Below, one piece after another: positions 55,625 to 63,289 of a DNA stretch of 64,000 nt (position 1 is the stretch's first letter; every line of letters begins with the position of its first letter). Position numbers and translations under genes: made by a program. Origin of the DNA: Alistipes sp. (GTDB lineage Bacteria > Bacteroidota > Bacteroidia > Bacteroidales > Rikenellaceae); assembly GCA_017399485.1 (NCBI GenBank), contig JAFQCA010000037.1:36524-100523 (forward strand), written 5' to 3'. The notes beneath the pieces were generated by a model. That model did not search any database. It worked only from the letters and a program-made list of their open reading frames with translations, and was not told the DNA's origin.

Positions 55625-56749
55625 ATGATTAATCGAAAGATTTGTCGCCGCGATTTTTTGAGGATGTTGGCCGCCGCAACGGCTGCAACAACCATTGCCC
55701 CATCGGTGATTAATGCCACCAACACAAATTCAGAGGTTCCCTACCCCACACCTCTTCCCGCGAAGAAAATGCCCCTATGGAAAGGCTTCAATCTATTAAA
55801 TAAATTTAATCCCGACTGGCAGACACCATTCGAAGAGAAGGATTTTGAGATTATGGCGGAGTGGGGATTCAACTTTGCCCGCATACCACTATCATATTGG
55901 TGCTGGAGTAAGGAGGATGATTGGTACAACGTCAATGAGAAGATACTCGACGAGATTGACCACGTGGTGGAGTTAGGTAAGCAGTATAAGATTCACGTCA
56001 ATCTGAACTTCCATCGCGCACCAGGTTATTGCATCAACCCTCCGCACGGCAAGACCAACCTATTTGAGGATGAGGAGCCATTAAAGGCGTGTGAGTATCA
56101 TTGGAGAATGTTTGCCGAGCGCTACAAGTCTTATTCATCCAAATATTTGAGTTTCAATCTAATCAACGAGGCTCCATCGATTGAGGACGAAAAGTATGAG
56201 CGCGTAGCACGTCGCTTGATTAAGGCCATACGTGACGTCAGTCCCAAACGTACAATCATTGTCGATGGCCTGGATGTGGGTAACCGCCCGTTAATGGCTC
56301 TAACCGACGTTGATAACATCATACAGAGTGGACGTGGTTACCAGCCAATGTTAATATCGCACTACGAGGCGAATTGGGTATATGGCAACGGACCTATGTA
56401 TTTCCCAAAGGATAAGTTGTCGTGGCCGCTTAACGAGAATGGCAAAATATACGACAAAGAGTGGTTACGCCAAACACTAAAGCATAATTGGATGCCGTGG
56501 ATTGAGGCGGGAGGCAATGTACATATCGGAGAGTTCGGTTGCCACAATCGCACTCCACACGATGTTGCCCTTGCGTGGCTGAAAGACCAATTCGATTTGT
56601 TCGAAGAGAATGGCTGGGGATGGTCGTTATGGAATCTGTATGGCTCATTTGGAGTCTTGGATAGTGACCGCCGCGATGTGAAGTACGATAATTATAAAGG
56701 CCACAAACTTGACCGTCGTATGATGGAGTTATTGATGCGTTACAAATAA
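55625..56749 (+). CDS. Glycoside hydrolase family 5 protein
   Basis: A 374-residue exported glycosidase. It starts with a Tat-like signal (CRRDFLRMLAAA). The TIM barrel has NFARIPLSYWCW, the His of NLNFHRAPG, the acid/base Glu in FNLINEAPS and the nucleophile Glu in HIGEFGCHN, all as in GH5 (cellulase A) enzymes. The frame is open back to 55490, but a -7 box (TATCTTTG, 55587-55594) and the signal peptide place the start at 55625. Likely cleaves beta-glucan or mannan outside the cytoplasm. Followed 38 bases later by a sensor kinase gene. Confidence 0.9.
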   Translation: MINRKICRRDFLRMLAAATAATTIAPSVINATNTNSEVPYPTPLPAKKMPLWKGFNLLNKFNPDWQTPFEEKDFEIMAEWGFNFARIPLSYWCWSKEDDWYNVNEKILDEIDHVVELGKQYKIHVNLNFHRAPGYCINPPHGKTNLFEDEEPLKACEYHWRMFAERYKSYSSKYLSFNLINEAPSIEDEKYERVARRLIKAIRDVSPKRTIIVDGLDVGNRPLMALTDVDNIIQSGRGYQPMLISHYEANWVYGNGPMYFPKDKLSWPLNENGKIYDKEWLRQTLKHNWMPWIEAGGNVHIGEFGCHNRTPHDVALAWLKDQFDLFEENGWGWSLWNLYGSFGVLDSDRRDVKYDNYKGHKLDRRMMELLMRYK

Positions 56750-56787
56750 CAGAACCATTAAATAATAATTGAAACACAGAGGTTGCT

Positions 56788-57876
56788 ATGAAAATGATGA
56801 GCAGGGAGAGTAACAAACCCGGAATCGGCGAAAATGTCCTATATCTTTTGGTGTGGGTCGCAGTTGTTCTCGTACCGATTCTCAATTCGAAGATGATGTC
56901 CGAGGAGCATATCTATCTTGTTAATCTTCTGACGGTATGGAGCAAGTTGCTACCCTACATCTTCATATTCATTATGCACAACAACCTGCTTGTCCCCAAA
57001 CTATTATTAAAACGGCGATATTGGCTCTATATATTCACCTCGTTGGCGATGCTTGTGGTGCTATTCTATCAGTTGGAGTTCTATCAGGATTCACTGCGAC
57101 GACTACCTTATGCGAGCGGAGATTTGTATGTCGTTCACGGTAGAGCCTCATTCACCGACCTCGCGTGGTATTGGAACGTATTGCTGGGAATCTTTATGAT
57201 GGGGGCGAATGTAGGTATTAAATTTATCTTTATCTCGATTCAGACCGACCAGCGGATGGAGGCTCTGGAACGTCAAAGCCTACAAGCCGAGATGGATTAT
57301 TTGAAGTATCAGATAAATCCTCACTTTTTTATGAATACGCTCAATAATATCCACGCTCTGATTGATATTGATACTGAGGCCGCCAAAGACAATGTCATAG
57401 AACTATCGAAGATGATGCGATATGTATTGTACGACTCCGAGAATGCCGAAACAAACATAGCAAACGAATTGCGTTTTATTGAGAACTATATCGCCTTGAT
57501 GCGCATCCGCTATACCGACAATGTGGATGTACGCCTTAATGTCCACGACGCAGTACGCCCTACGGCAAAGGTACCACCGCTGATATTTATCGTGCTGGTC
57601 GAAAATGCCTTTAAGCACGGCGTCAGTTACAACAAGCCCTCTTACATATATATCGACTTATGGTGTCGCGAGAAGCAGATAATATGTCAAGTCCAAAACT
57701 CCCGTCATAGCAAACCCGCCACATCGGAGTCTACAGAGAAGAGTAGCGGTATGGGGCTTGAGAATATGCGCAAGCGTTTGGACCTGCTCTTTGGAGATGA
57801 ATATACACTCTTAATTGACGACACCAAGCAGGAACAATATATTGTTAAACTTACAATCCCGATAAGCAATGATTAA
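56788..57876 (+). CDS. LytS/YehU-type sensor histidine kinase
   Basis: A 362-residue membrane kinase. Residues 18-160 contain four transmembrane helices and no extracellular domain of note. The His_kinase box is QINPHFFMNTLNNIHALID (phosphorylated His in PHF). The ATPase part has LVENAFKHGV (N box) and SGMGLENMRKRL (G box). It overlaps the response regulator gene by 8 bases. The signal sensed is unknown; its membrane part alone may sense it. Confidence 0.94.
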   Translation: MKMMSRESNKPGIGENVLYLLVWVAVVLVPILNSKMMSEEHIYLVNLLTVWSKLLPYIFIFIMHNNLLVPKLLLKRRYWLYIFTSLAMLVVLFYQLEFYQDSLRRLPYASGDLYVVHGRASFTDLAWYWNVLLGIFMMGANVGIKFIFISIQTDQRMEALERQSLQAEMDYLKYQINPHFFMNTLNNIHALIDIDTEAAKDNVIELSKMMRYVLYDSENAETNIANELRFIENYIALMRIRYTDNVDVRLNVHDAVRPTAKVPPLIFIVLVENAFKHGVSYNKPSYIYIDLWCREKQIICQVQNSRHSKPATSESTEKSSGMGLENMRKRLDLLFGDEYTLLIDDTKQEQYIVKLTIPISND

Positions 57877-58624
57877 ATGTATAGCCATAGATGATGAGCC
57901 GTTGGCTCTGCGACAGATAAAGAGTTACATAGAGCGTTCGCCACAACTTGAACTATGCGCATTGTGCAGCAGTCCTTTCGAGGCACAAGAGGCGTTGCAA
58001 GCAAATAATATAGACTTGATATTTGCTGATATAAATATGCCCGATATGAGCGGCATTGATTTCGTCAGAGGCCTACAATCACCTCCTATGGTAATTTTTA
58101 CTACGGCCTATTCGGAATATGCTATCGAAGGGTTTCGTCTCGATGCCGTAGATTATCTGCTAAAGCCCTTCTCGTTTGCAGATTTTGAGCGTGCCGTCGG
58201 TAAAGCCGTATCGCTATATGAACTGAAACAACTACGCGATGCACAACAAGTAACCGCAGAATCGACTCCTGCGCCCGAAGGCGAAAACAACGAATACATC
58301 TCAATCAAGGCTGACTATAAAGTCACATTGGTGCGTTACTCCGATATTATATACATCGAGAGCGTCGGGGAGTATGTCCGTCTGCATCTGACCAATGCCT
58401 CGCCGATAACAACACTCTTCCGCCTAAAGAATATGGAGACCGCTTTACCTTCGGATAAATTTATGCGCGTACATCGTTCATACATCGTCAATCTGGAGCA
58501 TATATCGGCCTATGCCCGAGGTAGAGTATATCTCGACAACGAGGAGTATGTCCCCATCAGCGGCAACTATCGTGATACATTCCGCGAATACATCAACAAG
58601 ATGCACCCTGTAGCACAATCTTAA
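57869..58624 (+). CDS. LytTR-family response regulator
   Basis: A 251-residue regulator. The receiver domain (1-120) has DDE at 7-9 (IDDEPLA), the phospho-acceptor Asp in IFADINMPDMSG, and KPFSF as the lysine motif. A linker with Pro/Glu leads to the LytTR DNA-binding domain (about 140-245) with IIYIESVGEYVRLHL and FMRVHRSYIVNL. Partner of the upstream kinase by overlap. Its targets are unknown; the GH5 gene just upstream is a candidate. Confidence 0.95.
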   Translation: MIKCIAIDDEPLALRQIKSYIERSPQLELCALCSSPFEAQEALQANNIDLIFADINMPDMSGIDFVRGLQSPPMVIFTTAYSEYAIEGFRLDAVDYLLKPFSFADFERAVGKAVSLYELKQLRDAQQVTAESTPAPEGENNEYISIKADYKVTLVRYSDIIYIESVGEYVRLHLTNASPITTLFRLKNMETALPSDKFMRVHRSYIVNLEHISAYARGRVYLDNEEYVPISGNYRDTFREYINKMHPVAQS

Positions 58625-58649
58625 TGTATTTAAGATGTTATCGTAGAGT

Positions 58650-59096
58650 TTATCCGAGATGGGGGAATGAGTTCAGAGGCAGATACCCCTCATCGCTGAA
58701 CTCATAGCAGTAATGCTCCATACCATTTGTTAGGATGATGTAACGAGCCTTTACCACCGCATTGTAGCGTGTTGCCTGCTCGAACACAGCACTATCGATT
58801 TTTACATCGGGCGCCTTGCACTCGACCAAAGCCAAAGGATGGGCATTATTATCCATCACTACGACATCGGCACGTTGAGCCGTAGAGTTTATATTTACGG
58901 GATACTCCTCGACGATTGATAGTTGTGGCGCGTGACAATGCGTTATAAGGTAATCGACCAAATGGCGACGCACCCACTCTTCGGGAGTCAATACAACATA
59001 CATACGACGAATGTTGTCGAACACCATAACGCGTCCTTTATCGCGCATAGCACGCAAATTTATGGGTGGAAAGTTTAGTTTTGGCGTAGAATTCAT
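58650..59096 (-). CDS. Orphan HsdR_N-domain nuclease-like protein
   Basis: A 148-residue protein with the type I restriction R-subunit N-terminal fold (HSDR_N_2). The PD-(D/E)xK-type residues are visible in RADVVVMDNN and ALVECKAPDV. There is no helicase, no HsdM or HsdS gene in the window, so it is not part of a restriction system here. The start at 59096 is preferred over 59174, because a -7 box (TATATTTG, minus, 59138-59131) lies between. Conserved in Bacteroidota to my knowledge; function unknown. Confidence 0.82.
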   Translation of the reverse strand: MNSTPKLNFPPINLRAMRDKGRVMVFDNIRRMYVVLTPEEWVRRHLVDYLITHCHAPQLSIVEEYPVNINSTAQRADVVVMDNNAHPLALVECKAPDVKIDSAVFEQATRYNAVVKARYIILTNGMEHYCYEFSDEGYLPLNSFPHLG

Positions 59097-59116
59097 CGTA
59101 TGAAGAAAATTTTTTA

Positions 59117-59138
59117 TAACTTTGGCCTTACAAATATA
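59117..59138. promoter_or_regulatory. Overlapping divergent -7 boxes
   Basis: Plus-strand TAACTTTG (59117-59124) for the GH2-like gene and minus-strand TATATTTG (59138-59131) for the HsdR_N gene, six bases apart and facing each other. Initiation sites would overlap. Confidence 0.5.
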
Positions 59139-59155
59139 CGAAATATAAGCGAGAT

Positions 59156-60484
59156 ATGAAACGTATTCTATCAATCATAACACTTTTAGCGCTCTCGGTG
59201 CAGATGTTATCAGCCCAGGAGTACGACTCTCCAGAGTATGTATCACTCGGCAGAGAACTACCTCGTACCAAAACTGTAGCCTACCCTACCGCAGGCGAGG
59301 CACAGGCTTTGGGCGCAGGTGCAGTAGCCTCAAAATACCTTCGTCCCATTACAAAATGGGAGCGTACGGAGGAGGCCGATGCGGTAGTATTTACATCAAA
59401 ATATGTAATCCCGTTTGTGTGGTTGAGCCGTCTGGCCATACTCTATGTTGATGAGGCATCGGGGGCCTACGAGGTTTTAATCAATGGCAAGAAGGTAGGT
59501 TATTCTGCCAACGCCTTCACTCCCGCCGAGTTCAACATCACCAAAGTATCAAAGGAGGAGACCAACACAATCTCCATCCGCGTTCTGAAAGAGCATTGGA
59601 GCCGCAAGATGGAGTGTTTCAATAAAAATACAGAGCCACGCATTGGTAATGTATATGTGACATCGCAACCCACAATCCGTGTACGCAACGTAGTACATCG
59701 CACGACTGTCGATATGAAGAGCGAGTTGGCAAGTGTCGAGGTAGGTTTGGTTGTTAAAACAGAGTCGTTGAACGACAAGAAGGCTCGCATACACTACGAA
59801 CTTATTGCTCCCGATACAACCGTAGTAACACACGGCTACAAGGATGTTACACTCGGAATGCGAGGAGAGGATACCGTCAAGTTTGTAACCAACATTCCTT
59901 ATGTATATACCTGGTGTGCCGATATGCCAATTCGTTACCGTTTGAACATACGCACTCAAATCGAGGGACGCGACCAAGAGTTCCAATCACATATGATTGG
60001 ATTCCGTACCGTAGAGTGCGACAAAGAGGGTAACTTCTTGATTAACGGAATCAAAACCGAGTTGTTCTATCGAGATTTTGACCCGCTGACGGTAACAGAA
60101 AAGGATATCATCGCGGCTCGCGTATTGAAGTATAATGCACTGAGATTCGATATGGGTGCCGTACCTCAAAACGTATATCGAATGTGCGACTCTCTGGGTA
60201 TGTATGTTATTGCGCAGATACCTATTAATACTCGCGACAGCGGTGCATCACGCCGCATCGGTGGAAATCCATCAAACGACCCGAAATGGAAAGATGCTTT
60301 CCTGGACCGTGTTGAGACCTCCTACCGCACCACCTGCGGTCAAGCCTGCGTTATAGGCTATGTAATGGCAGAGGATTCGGCTAACGGAATCAACCTCTAT
60401 GAGAGTTATTTACGCCTGAAATCGTTGGAGAAGACTCGTCCTGTTTTATACATCGAAGCAGGTGGCGAGTGGAATAGCGATTAG
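59156..60484 (+). CDS. Truncated LacZ-like GH2 family protein
   Basis: A 442-residue exported protein with signal peptide ending at about residue 20 (Leu-Ser-Ala-Gln). It follows the LacZ domain order: sugar-binding jelly roll (VGYSANAFTPAEFNIT), an immunoglobulin-like domain, then the start of the TIM barrel (INGIKTELF, CDSLGMYVIAQ). The acid/base position lies in MAEDSANG (Glu406; GNES in LacZ). The protein stops 36 residues later at a segment like the LacZ RPVQYEGGG strand, whereas the nucleophile Glu comes about 76 residues after the acid/base. So it lacks the nucleophile. Likely a non-catalytic sugar-binding protein, or a decayed gene. Confidence 0.7.
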   Translation: MKRILSIITLLALSVQMLSAQEYDSPEYVSLGRELPRTKTVAYPTAGEAQALGAGAVASKYLRPITKWERTEEADAVVFTSKYVIPFVWLSRLAILYVDEASGAYEVLINGKKVGYSANAFTPAEFNITKVSKEETNTISIRVLKEHWSRKMECFNKNTEPRIGNVYVTSQPTIRVRNVVHRTTVDMKSELASVEVGLVVKTESLNDKKARIHYELIAPDTTVVTHGYKDVTLGMRGEDTVKFVTNIPYVYTWCADMPIRYRLNIRTQIEGRDQEFQSHMIGFRTVECDKEGNFLINGIKTELFYRDFDPLTVTEKDIIAARVLKYNALRFDMGAVPQNVYRMCDSLGMYVIAQIPINTRDSGASRRIGGNPSNDPKWKDAFLDRVETSYRTTCGQACVIGYVMAEDSANGINLYESYLRLKSLEKTRPVLYIEAGGEWNSD

Positions 60485-60522
60485 CAAAAAATTAAATAAA
60501 ATTAAAAAAATACTGCAAAAAA

Positions 60523-60554
60523 TTTGCACAGAATAAAAAAGTGCCTTATATTTG
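60523..60554 (+). promoter_or_regulatory. Promoter of tRNA-Lys
   Basis: TTTG (60523-60526), 20 bases, TATATTTG (60547-60554). Confidence 0.8.
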
Positions 60555-60579
60555 CACTCGCAATCAGCAAATGATTGAT

Positions 60580-60652
60580 GCCTCTTTAGCTCAGTTGGTA
60601 GAGCACGACACTCTTAATGTTGGGGTCCAGGGTTCGAGCCCCTGAGGGGGTA
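60580..60652 (+). tRNA. tRNA-Lys (anticodon CTT)
   Basis: A 73-base cloverleaf: acceptor GCCTCTT with AGGGGGT (G-T wobbles allowed), D arm around GCTCAGTTGGTAGAGC, anticodon stem CGACA/TGTTG with loop CTCTTAA (anticodon CTT, reads AAG), T arm CAGGG-TTCGAGC-CCCTG, discriminator A at 60652. No encoded CCA. Own promoter and terminator. Confidence 0.95.
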
Positions 60653-60653
60653 C
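60634..60653 (+). repeat. 20-bp direct repeat, tRNA-side copy (possible att site)
   Basis: TCGAGCCCCTGAGGGGGTAC, spanning the T loop to the end of tRNA-Lys, recurs exactly at 60793-60812. This is the usual form of an integrase attachment core. Confidence 0.6.
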
Positions 60654-60658
60654 AGGAA

Positions 60659-60690
60659 AGGGAAAGATGAAAATCTTTTCCTTTTTTTTG
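60659..60690 (+). terminator. Terminator of tRNA-Lys
   Basis: GGAAAGAT/ATCTTTTCC stem (one bulge), then TTTTTTTT. Confidence 0.8.
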
Positions 60691-60693
60691 TGT

Positions 60694-60749
60694 ACCCTCT
60701 TGGAGCGAGAACCCTGGCTACGCCTCCCTTTCAGGGAGGTTGGGAGGGT
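60694..60749. repeat. REP-like palindrome
   Basis: Outer arms ACCCTC (60694-60699) and GAGGGT (60744-60749), inner arms CCTCCC (60723-60728) and GGGAGG (60734-60739). The shape, a GC hairpin followed by TTGGGAGGGTG, resembles the core of the 182-bp repeats (hairpin then TTGGGGGTGGG). Confidence 0.5.
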
Positions 60750-60760
60750 GTAAACTTTCG

Positions 60761-60812
60761 AGCACACGACTGCGCATCTGCAAGTAGCGCAGTCGAGCCC
60801 CTGAGGGGGTAC
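60761..60812 (+). pseudogene. tRNA 3'-end remnant with second copy of the 20-bp repeat
   Basis: From AGCAC to the end this stretch copies the 3' half of tRNA-Lys in a decayed form; the last 20 bases (60793-60812) are exact. There is no acceptor 5' strand or D arm, so it is not a working tRNA. Confidence 0.6.
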
Positions 60813-60814
60813 TT

Positions 60815-60854
60815 GAAGAGACTTTTCAGAAAAATCTGAAGAGTCTCTTTTCTT
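60815..60854. terminator. Second terminator
   Basis: AGAGACTTTTCAGA/TCTGAAGAGTCTCT stem with an AAAA loop, then TTTTCTTTT. Confidence 0.75.
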
Positions 60855-61136
60855 TTATCCTCGTAACTCATTGGTTTGCAGGTATATTAAATCAAGCACC
60901 TTGTTGTAAGAGTTGGTTCGATATGATTTTCCGTCAAAATCAAATTTTTCGGGGAACATCACACCAATAAGCTCTCTCTTGACATCTAAACGCCCCTCCT
61001 TAATCACGTGTGAAAGATTGTTAATCAACGACATAGCATACTTGATTTGTGGTTCGAAATCAGCACATCTGGGGGATGAATTGATTTCGACATTATTTAT
61101 AGAAGCAAGTAGATTACGATGGGTATTTCTCCACAT
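60855..61136 (-). pseudogene. Serine recombinase C-terminal fragment
   Basis: An open frame of 93 codons whose second half reads like the C-terminal end of large serine recombinases of Bacteroidota: a helical segment (SLINNLSHVIKEG), then ELIGVMFPEKFDFDGKSYRT and a closing helix. The catalytic and zinc-ribbon parts are missing. The frame meets a stop just beyond a run of eight C (61141-61148). The ATG at 61136 is probably not a real start. Its place beside the duplicated tRNA end suggests the remains of a mobile element. Assigned by pattern memory, without a search. Confidence 0.6.
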
Positions 61137-61409
61137 TTTACCCCCCCCGCTTTAAGACGAAAACGTCGATTATTATCAATTATACAATTAACAAAACGAC
61201 CAATTACGCATTCTTACTTTGGTTTTATATTTGCATTAACCGTCACTATAATTTTCTTCACACTATATATAGGTTGACATAACAGGCTGATAATAAAAAA
61301 TTTCAATTTACATACAACAAAATTCATATTCAACAACAAATTATATTGCATTATTTATTTGTTTATCCGAACTTTGTAATAAATATTTACTCAAAAAAGA
61401 TATTGAGTG

Positions 61410-61441
61410 TTGTTCAAAATGAAAATTATTTTCTAACTTTG
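61410..61441 (+). promoter_or_regulatory. Promoter of the 61.7-64 kb operon
   Basis: TTG (61410-61412), 21 bases, TAACTTTG (61434-61441). A 10-bp-arm dyad TATAGTATAT/ATATACTATA (61446-61471) sits at the expected start site. Confidence 0.6.
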
Positions 61442-61447
61442 TATTAT

Positions 61448-61757
61448 AGTATATATAGTAATATACTATAAACATATTTGTAGAAAGTGTTTTCGCACTG
61501 TCCTTACGTGAAAATGTGGAAGTTTTCAATAACAACGGGACGACGAACAACACTCATTTCTTGTTTAGACTATGGATAAGGTGTATCTACGACACCTCAA
61601 TATTCCATATCTATCCGAGTGTGGGGTATTGATTTGTTTATCGTTGTTATAGGTCTTTCCACAACCTTCACGTAGATAATCGAATAGCGACTCCACACTT
61701 TCTTTATTTTAACTACGCCGCACTGGAGTTGCTACGGCATTTTATCATTTTTTAATT
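61448..61757 (+). ncRNA. Candidate structured 5' leader
   Basis: About 310 bases between the promoter and the first gene with no reading frame but strong pairing. ACGTGAAAATGTGGAAG...ATAACAACG (about 61506-61547) pairs with CGTTGTTATAG...CTTTCCACAACCTTCACGT (about 61642-61676), enclosing a smaller hairpin GGTGT-ATCTACG-ACACC. GTGTGGG and CTCCACAC further on offer a rival pairing. This may be a cis-acting RNA or attenuator. Confidence 0.5.
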
Positions 61758-62372
61758 ATGAGAACTGTAGTTTTGACAATTATTGGTTGTTTGTTTATGT
61801 CTGTTGGTATCGTTAATGGACAAACTCCTAAACAGGTAAAAAAAGTTGTTAATACAAATGCAAAGCAATTTGCCAAAGAGGGATGGACTTTGGATGGGAC
61901 CGGTACATTCAAATATGTATTGACGGCTCATTATGAAGGATTGAGCGCTGAGGGTGCTTTTGAATTAGTCGGCAATGCAACAGACAAGCGTAGTATAAAT
62001 CTCGCAAAATCGGTTGCCCGTAATAATGTTATTAACGAATACGTTGAGTACGCTCGCTCAATGGTACGCGCTCGCATCAACACCGATTTGAAGGATTTGA
62101 ACGAGGTACAACAAGAGAATTTTGTCGCAGGTTATGAGCGTATCGTTGTTAAAGAGTTAGAGGGTGCTATTCAGCCTTCGTTCCATATGTATAAGAAGAA
62201 CGAAAAGGGAACGTATGATTTACGAGGCTTCTATTTAGTTAATGAGGAGCGCGCTGCTGCTATCAACAAGAAGGCTTTGCAGCAGGCTGCCGATGAGATG
62301 GGTATTGCTCGTAAATATGCAGATGAAGTTTCAGAGTTTGTCAATGACGGAATTAATAATCTAAAACAATAG
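61758..62372 (+). CDS. Hypothetical exported protein
   Basis: A 204-residue protein with a signal peptide ending at about residue 22 (Val-Asn-Gly-Gln). The mature part is mainly alpha/beta with a GWTLDGTGTFKYVL start, a region of paired helices (KRSINLAKSVARNNVINEYV) and a charged tail; it recalls LPP20-type exported proteins, but I am not sure. First of three genes; the next starts 4 bases after its stop. AT-rich codon use compared with the housekeeping genes. Function unknown. Confidence 0.65.
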   Translation: MRTVVLTIIGCLFMSVGIVNGQTPKQVKKVVNTNAKQFAKEGWTLDGTGTFKYVLTAHYEGLSAEGAFELVGNATDKRSINLAKSVARNNVINEYVEYARSMVRARINTDLKDLNEVQQENFVAGYERIVVKELEGAIQPSFHMYKKNEKGTYDLRGFYLVNEERAAAINKKALQQAADEMGIARKYADEVSEFVNDGINNLKQ

Positions 62373-62376
62373 AGTG

Positions 62377-63273
62377 ATGAAACGTATAATCTCTATCCTA
62401 CTACCACTTTGTGTATTCTGCGGAGTTAATGCTTTTGCACAAAGCGCTAAATCTGAGCGTATTAAACCGCGATGGATTCAGAAGTTGCCCAAACCAACTA
62501 ACACAACATTTAATTACGAACTTGATTTCTCGGTAGGTTCTTCATTAGATGAGGCTCGCCAAAAATCTCTATCAGGACTTATCGCTAGTTCTGGATTCGA
62601 GAATGGAGTCGTTGTGGTGTCTAACTACGATTCAAAGATTGTTGATTCTCAGATTGTTGAGAATGGCAAAATAAAAGATGTTCAACGTGAAGAGATGGAA
62701 ATCAACAGCCAAATCAAGGGTAACGAGGTCTCTTTACACATTAAGAATGTTGCTGAATATTGGGAGCGTGATAAATCTGGCACATACCATCTTACAAAGT
62801 TATATGCCAAATCAACATCAGCCCAAACGCCTAATTTTGACAACGTTACCCCTACTACAAAGTATGGGGCCCGAGGCTTGTGGCGTTCTATGATTATTCC
62901 AGGTTGGGGACAATTTCATAAGGGTTCTTACCTTAAAGGAGGATTGATATTAGGCGGTACTGCTGTTTGTGCTGCTGGCATCGTGGTTGCAGAGGGCAAG
63001 CGTGCTGACTACCACAAACGTATGTTACAGACCTACGATGTAAATATGATTCGTGCGTATCAGACTAAGCGTGATAATTTTACAACTACAAGAAACATCT
63101 GTATAGGTGCTACTGCGGCATTGTATCTCTACAATTTGATTGATGCAATCGCTGCCCCTGGAGCCCAAAGATTGGTTGTAAAACGTAGCGATGCAAAAGG
63201 CAACACCTATACTGTCGTACCTTCTGTTTCAGACAATGGCGCACCCGTAATGATGGCCGCCATCAATTTCTAA
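62377..63273 (+). CDS. Exported protein with DUF5683-like region
   Basis: A 298-residue protein. A signal peptide ends at about residue 22 (Ala-Phe-Ala-Gln). Residues 25-150 resemble the previous protein's exported domain (SVGSSLDEARQKSLSGLI). The second half has the DUF5683-type motif SMIIPGWGQFHKGSYLKGG and two hydrophobic stretches (about 190-210 and 245-265), so it is probably a membrane-anchored envelope protein. An in-frame GTG lies one codon before the ATG at 62377. Function unknown; the shared look with the upstream protein suggests they work together. Confidence 0.68.
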   Translation: MKRIISILLPLCVFCGVNAFAQSAKSERIKPRWIQKLPKPTNTTFNYELDFSVGSSLDEARQKSLSGLIASSGFENGVVVVSNYDSKIVDSQIVENGKIKDVQREEMEINSQIKGNEVSLHIKNVAEYWERDKSGTYHLTKLYAKSTSAQTPNFDNVTPTTKYGARGLWRSMIIPGWGQFHKGSYLKGGLILGGTAVCAAGIVVAEGKRADYHKRMLQTYDVNMIRAYQTKRDNFTTTRNICIGATAALYLYNLIDAIAAPGAQRLVVKRSDAKGNTYTVVPSVSDNGAPVMMAAINF

Positions 63274-63289
63274 GATATAGTTAATAAAA

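Noticed and set aside
55489..55725. N-terminal extension of the GDPD protein
   Set aside because: A promoter-like box lies inside it and it would precede a normal signal peptide.
58650..59096. Type I restriction-modification system
   Set aside because: Only an HsdR_N-like domain; no methylase, specificity or helicase gene in the window.
60761..60812. Second working tRNA-Lys
   Set aside because: Only the 3' part is copied; the acceptor 5' strand and D arm are absent.
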